Below are positions 41,671-44,541 of a stretch of 44,541 nt of DNA, piece by piece. The stretch is from Sphingomonas parva (ex Maeng et al. 2020) (GTDB lineage Bacteria; Pseudomonadota; Alphaproteobacteria; Sphingomonadales; Sphingomonadaceae). The stretch spans positions 1-44,541 of the forward strand of contig NZ_SPDV01000045.1 of the NCBI RefSeq assembly GCF_004564275.1. The letters are read 5' to 3'. The first letter of the stretch is position 1. Every line of letters begins with the position of its first letter. A program made the translations under genes and the position numbers. A model generated the notes under the pieces. That model made no database searches and was not told where the DNA came from. It worked only from the letters and a program-made list of their open reading frames with translations.

Positions 41671-43914
41671 ATGATCGCCAGGATCGGCACGCGCGCGGGG
41701 CTCATCGCCGCAGCCGCGGCCCTCGCCTGGGCCGCCGCCGCGCCGGCGCGCGAAGCCGCCGCCGAGCCCGCCGCTTACGCCTGGCGCAACGTGCGGGTCG
41801 GCGCCGGAGGGTTCGCGCCGAACATCGTGTTCAGCCCGGCCGAGCGCGGCCTCGCCTATCTGCGCACCGACATGGGCGGCGCCTATCGCTGGGACAGAGC
41901 CGTGGGGCGCTGGATCCCGCTCCAGGACGGCAATGCGGTGAGCAGCTATATGGGCGTCGAGAGCGTGGCCCCAGACCCCACCGACCCGAACAAAGTCTAT
42001 CTCGCCGCCGGCATGGGCCATTGGGGCGAGGCGGCGATCTGGCGCTCGGCCGACCGCGGCGCGACCTGGGACGTGGTGCCGGTGCCGTTCAGGATGGGCG
42101 GCAACGAGGACGGCCGCGGCCTCGGCGAGCGGCTGGCGGTCGATCCGCACCGCCCCTCGACCCTGCTGTTCGGGTCGCGTCACGACGGCCTGTGGCGGAG
42201 CGAGGATTCGGGCCGCAGCTGGGCGCGCGTGACGCGCTTCCCGCACCAGGGGCTCGGCCTCCCCGCCGGCCGGCGCGAGACCCATGGCGGGGTGAGCTTC
42301 GTCGTCTTCGATCCCGCCTCGCGCAGCGTCTTCGCAGGGGTCGCCGATCCCGGCGCCGCCGCCGTCTACCGGTCGGACGACGGCGGGGGCAGCTGGCGCC
42401 GCCTGCCCGGCGGCCCGCCGCCCGCCATGCTGCCGGTCAAGGCCGACGTCGCGCACGGCCGGCTCTATCTCGCCTGCTCGACCGGCATCGGCCCGAACGG
42501 CATCGCCGCCGGATCGGTCTGGCGGCTCGACTTGGCCGGCGAGCGCTGGACCGACATCACACCGGACCGCAGTCCGACGGCGGAAGGCGGCTATATGGGC
42601 GTCAGCGCCGACCGCAACCGCCCCGGCCGCGTCGCCGTCTCGAGCGTGGACCGCTGGCATCCCGGGGACACCGTCTGGCTCAGCGACGACGACGGCGCGA
42701 AATGGGCGAACCTGCGGGAGCGCAGCCGCCGCGACGTCTCGGCCGCGCCCTGGCTGCGCTGGGGGCATGAGGAGGCGGAGTTCGGCCATTGGACGGCGGG
42801 CCTCGCGATCGATCCGTTCGACGGCGGCACGATCGCCTACACGACCGGCGCGACCGTCTATCGGACCGACGAGGGCGAACGCAGGTCGGGAACCATGCTG
42901 TGGCGTCCCTGGGTGAGCGGCATCGAGCAGACCGCGGTGATCACCCTGATCAGCCCGACCGGCGGGGCGCCGCTCGTCTCCGGCTTCGGCGATCTCGCCG
43001 GCTTCGTCCACGACGATCTCGACGTCGCCCCGGCGACCATGCATCTCGTGCCGCGGCTGACCAACACCAACAATCTCGATTACGCCGGCCGCAAGCCGAA
43101 CGTGATCGTGCGCAGCGGCACGCTGCACGCGGAGCAGCCGCAGAGCGGCGCCTCTCTCGGCTATTCGGAGGACGGCGGGCGCAGCTGGCACGCCGTGCGG
43201 GTGCCGCCGATCGCCGTCCGGGGCCAGGCGCCGCAGCGCTACGACCTGCGCGGGGAGGCGCCGATCAACGTCTCGGCCGACGGCGCGACCTTCATCGTCG
43301 GGACGCCGATCGTCATGGTCACCCATGACCGAGGCCAGAGCTGGGCCGCCGCGGCCGGCCTCCCGCTCGGCGCCCGCGCCATCGCCGACAAGGTCGATCC
43401 GCGCCTGTTCTACGCGATCGATGTCGACGGCGGCCGGATCTTCGTCAGCCGCGACGGCGGGCGCAGCTTCGCGCCGGCGACCGCCCGCGGCCTGCCGCGC
43501 GACCTTACGCCCGCACGGATGCGCGGGCGGGAGGATCAATGGCCGATGGTCGCCGAGTTCGGCCGCGCCGGCGCTCTGTGGTTCAACCTCGGCGGGCGCC
43601 TCTGGCGCAGCGACGATGCGGGCGAGAGCTTCAGGGCCTTCGCCGACGCGGATCTCGTCGTCGACGAGTTCGGACTGGGCAAGGCGGAGTCCGGCAGCGC
43701 GCATCCCGCGCTTTATGCGATCGGCACCAAAGCAGGCGTGCGCGGCATCTGGCGCTCGCTCGACGGCGGCGGCCACTGGACGCGGATCAACGACGACGCC
43801 CATCAATGGGGCCTGCGCTTCCGCGCCGTCTCAGGAGACCCGCGCCACTTCGGCCGGGTCTACGTCGCGACCGACGGCCGCGGCATCGTCTGGGGCGAGC
43901 CGTCGGCGGACTAG
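41671..43914 (+). CDS. GH74 endo-xyloglucanase
   Basis: A 747-aa exported protein (signal LIAAAAALAWAAAAPA). Two seven-bladed beta-propellers are indicated by repeats such as 'IWRSADRGATWDVVP', 'LWRSEDSGRSWARVT', 'VYRSDDGGGSWRRLP' and 'FVSRDGGRSFAPAT'. The catalytic base lies in YLRTDMGGAYRWD (Asp67), and the second catalytic acidic residue probably lies in the AIDPFDGG block (Asp381 or Asp384). GH74 enzymes cut the xyloglucan backbone; endo or oligosaccharide-reducing-end modes cannot be told apart here. GGGAGGA lies 6 bases before the ATG. It is the depolymerising partner of the divergent GH35-GH31 pair. There is no separate carbohydrate-binding module. Confidence 0.93.
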   Translation: MIARIGTRAGLIAAAAALAWAAAAPAREAAAEPAAYAWRNVRVGAGGFAPNIVFSPAERGLAYLRTDMGGAYRWDRAVGRWIPLQDGNAVSSYMGVESVAPDPTDPNKVYLAAGMGHWGEAAIWRSADRGATWDVVPVPFRMGGNEDGRGLGERLAVDPHRPSTLLFGSRHDGLWRSEDSGRSWARVTRFPHQGLGLPAGRRETHGGVSFVVFDPASRSVFAGVADPGAAAVYRSDDGGGSWRRLPGGPPPAMLPVKADVAHGRLYLACSTGIGPNGIAAGSVWRLDLAGERWTDITPDRSPTAEGGYMGVSADRNRPGRVAVSSVDRWHPGDTVWLSDDDGAKWANLRERSRRDVSAAPWLRWGHEEAEFGHWTAGLAIDPFDGGTIAYTTGATVYRTDEGERRSGTMLWRPWVSGIEQTAVITLISPTGGAPLVSGFGDLAGFVHDDLDVAPATMHLVPRLTNTNNLDYAGRKPNVIVRSGTLHAEQPQSGASLGYSEDGGRSWHAVRVPPIAVRGQAPQRYDLRGEAPINVSADGATFIVGTPIVMVTHDRGQSWAAAAGLPLGARAIADKVDPRLFYAIDVDGGRIFVSRDGGRSFAPATARGLPRDLTPARMRGREDQWPMVAEFGRAGALWFNLGGRLWRSDDAGESFRAFADADLVVDEFGLGKAESGSAHPALYAIGTKAGVRGIWRSLDGGGHWTRINDDAHQWGLRFRAVSGDPRHFGRVYVATDGRGIVWGEPSAD

Positions 43915-43928
43915 AGTATCCGTTTTGG

Positions 43929-44541
43929 TCAAGCGATAGTCGGGGTCCATTTTCGTTCATCGCGCAACAGAGCATTGGCGAGGATGATCAGCTTTCGCAT
44001 GATGGCCGTGATCGCAATTTTGGCGGGCTTTCCTGCCTTGGTAAGCGCCTGGTATTTGGCTTTCAGGGGTGGGTTGAAGCGCAAGGCGACGAGGGCTGGC
44101 ATGTAGAGCGCCTGGCGGAGGTGGGCGCGCCCTCCGCGGATTGAGCTTCTGCCGCGCCAGGCGCCGGACTGGCGGGTGACGGGCGCGAGGCCGGCGAGGC
44201 TGGCGGCCTGTTTCGGCTCGAGCTGTCCGAGCTCTGGCATGTCCGCGAGGATGGCTATGGCGGTCGTTTCGCCGATACCGGGAATACTGCTCAGGATTGC
44301 GAGCCGATGGGCGAGGCCGGTCTCGCGTGCGATCAGCTGCCTGCATTGCCGGTCGATGGCTGCGACCTGACGCTCGAGTTGGTTGAGCCGCTGCGCGGCC
44401 TGGTGTTTGAGGAGCGCGATCTGTTGGCTTTTGGCGCGATTGAGAGAGGCGGTACGGTCGCGCATCAGTCCTCTGCGGGCGGCGACCAGTTCCGTCAGCT
44501 CGTCGAGAATGGCGCCTTTGGGTACATGCGCGGCAGGCCTG
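43929..44541 (-). mobile_element. IS110-family transposase, C-terminal part (5' end outside window)
   Basis: On the minus strand the frame is open from the window edge to TGA at 43931-43929, about 203 residues. It is the C-terminal IS110/IS116/IS902 (Transposase_20) domain: 'LSSIPGIGETTAIAILADM' with the helix-hairpin-helix PGIG, 'PELGQLEPKQAASLAGLAP', 'GRSSIRGGRAHLRQALYMPA' and 'KLIILANALLRD'. A coiled-coil-like helix precedes it (KHQAAQRLNQLERQVAAID). The N-terminal RuvC-like DEDD domain would lie beyond 44541. The coding sequence ends 14 bases after the GH74 stop, so the element inserted just outside that gene. IS110 elements lack clear terminal repeats, so the insertion edge is not visible. 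Confidence 0.88.

Overview
The window is very GC-rich throughout and reads as the chromosome of an alphaproteobacterium, most likely a sphingomonad. This rests on codon use, the abundance of Ala/Arg/Gly, the exported carbohydrate-active enzymes and a 'CCTCCCC...GGGGAGG' extragenic palindrome of a kind I associate with Sphingomonas genomes. The taxon is an inference. I found no tRNA, rRNA or CRISPR array, and no gap over 300 bases without a gene.

Positions 1-20554 (+) hold the 3' part of an extracellular contractile injection system (eCIS; a PVC/Afp-like headless phage-tail machine). In order: the end of a Pro/Ala-rich eCIS protein; a Pvc16-like cap protein (DUF4255); a Pvc15-like AAA+ ATPase; a small conserved-looking protein; a cargo-type DUF4157 protein; a HEAT-repeat protein; a second DUF4157 protein with a hydrophobic C-terminus; a 53-aa two-helix membrane protein; a Pvc7-like tube/hub protein; a LysM-like protein; a spike split into gpD-like and gpV-like genes; a PAAR-like tip; a gp25-like wedge; two large baseplate assembly proteins; a gpI-like tail protein with a beta-helix-like C-terminus; and a DUF6519-type protein. 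Nearly all junctions overlap by 4 bases or are very short, so this looks like one translationally coupled operon. Sheath and tube genes must lie upstream of the window. No tape-measure gene is visible here.

Positions 20698-29494 are mixed: a membrane-anchored hypothetical protein and a class 3 lipase (both -) at the eCIS border, a small lipoprotein (+), an AraC/GyrI regulator (-), a GH27 alpha-galactosidase coupled to a DUF4874/DUF4832 protein (-), an amidohydrolase lipoprotein (-) and a standalone AsnC/RAM domain (+).

Positions 29574-35194 (+) hold a three-META-domain lipoprotein, then a DUF350 / YjfM-like lipoprotein / YjfC-like ATP-grasp / K+ channel cassette resembling the E. coli yjfL-yjfM-yjfC group, followed by a TolB-like lipoprotein overlapping the channel gene.

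Positions 35226-43914 look like a xyloglucan-degradation locus: GH29 alpha-L-fucosidase, PA14-containing GH31 alpha-xylosidase, GH35 beta-galactosidase with DUF5597, and GH74 endo-xyloglucanase. GH35-GH31 and GH74 diverge from a 135-bp region containing a 14-bp LacI-type operator-like sequence. The upstream GH27 enzyme may help. A partial IS110-family transposase ends the window.
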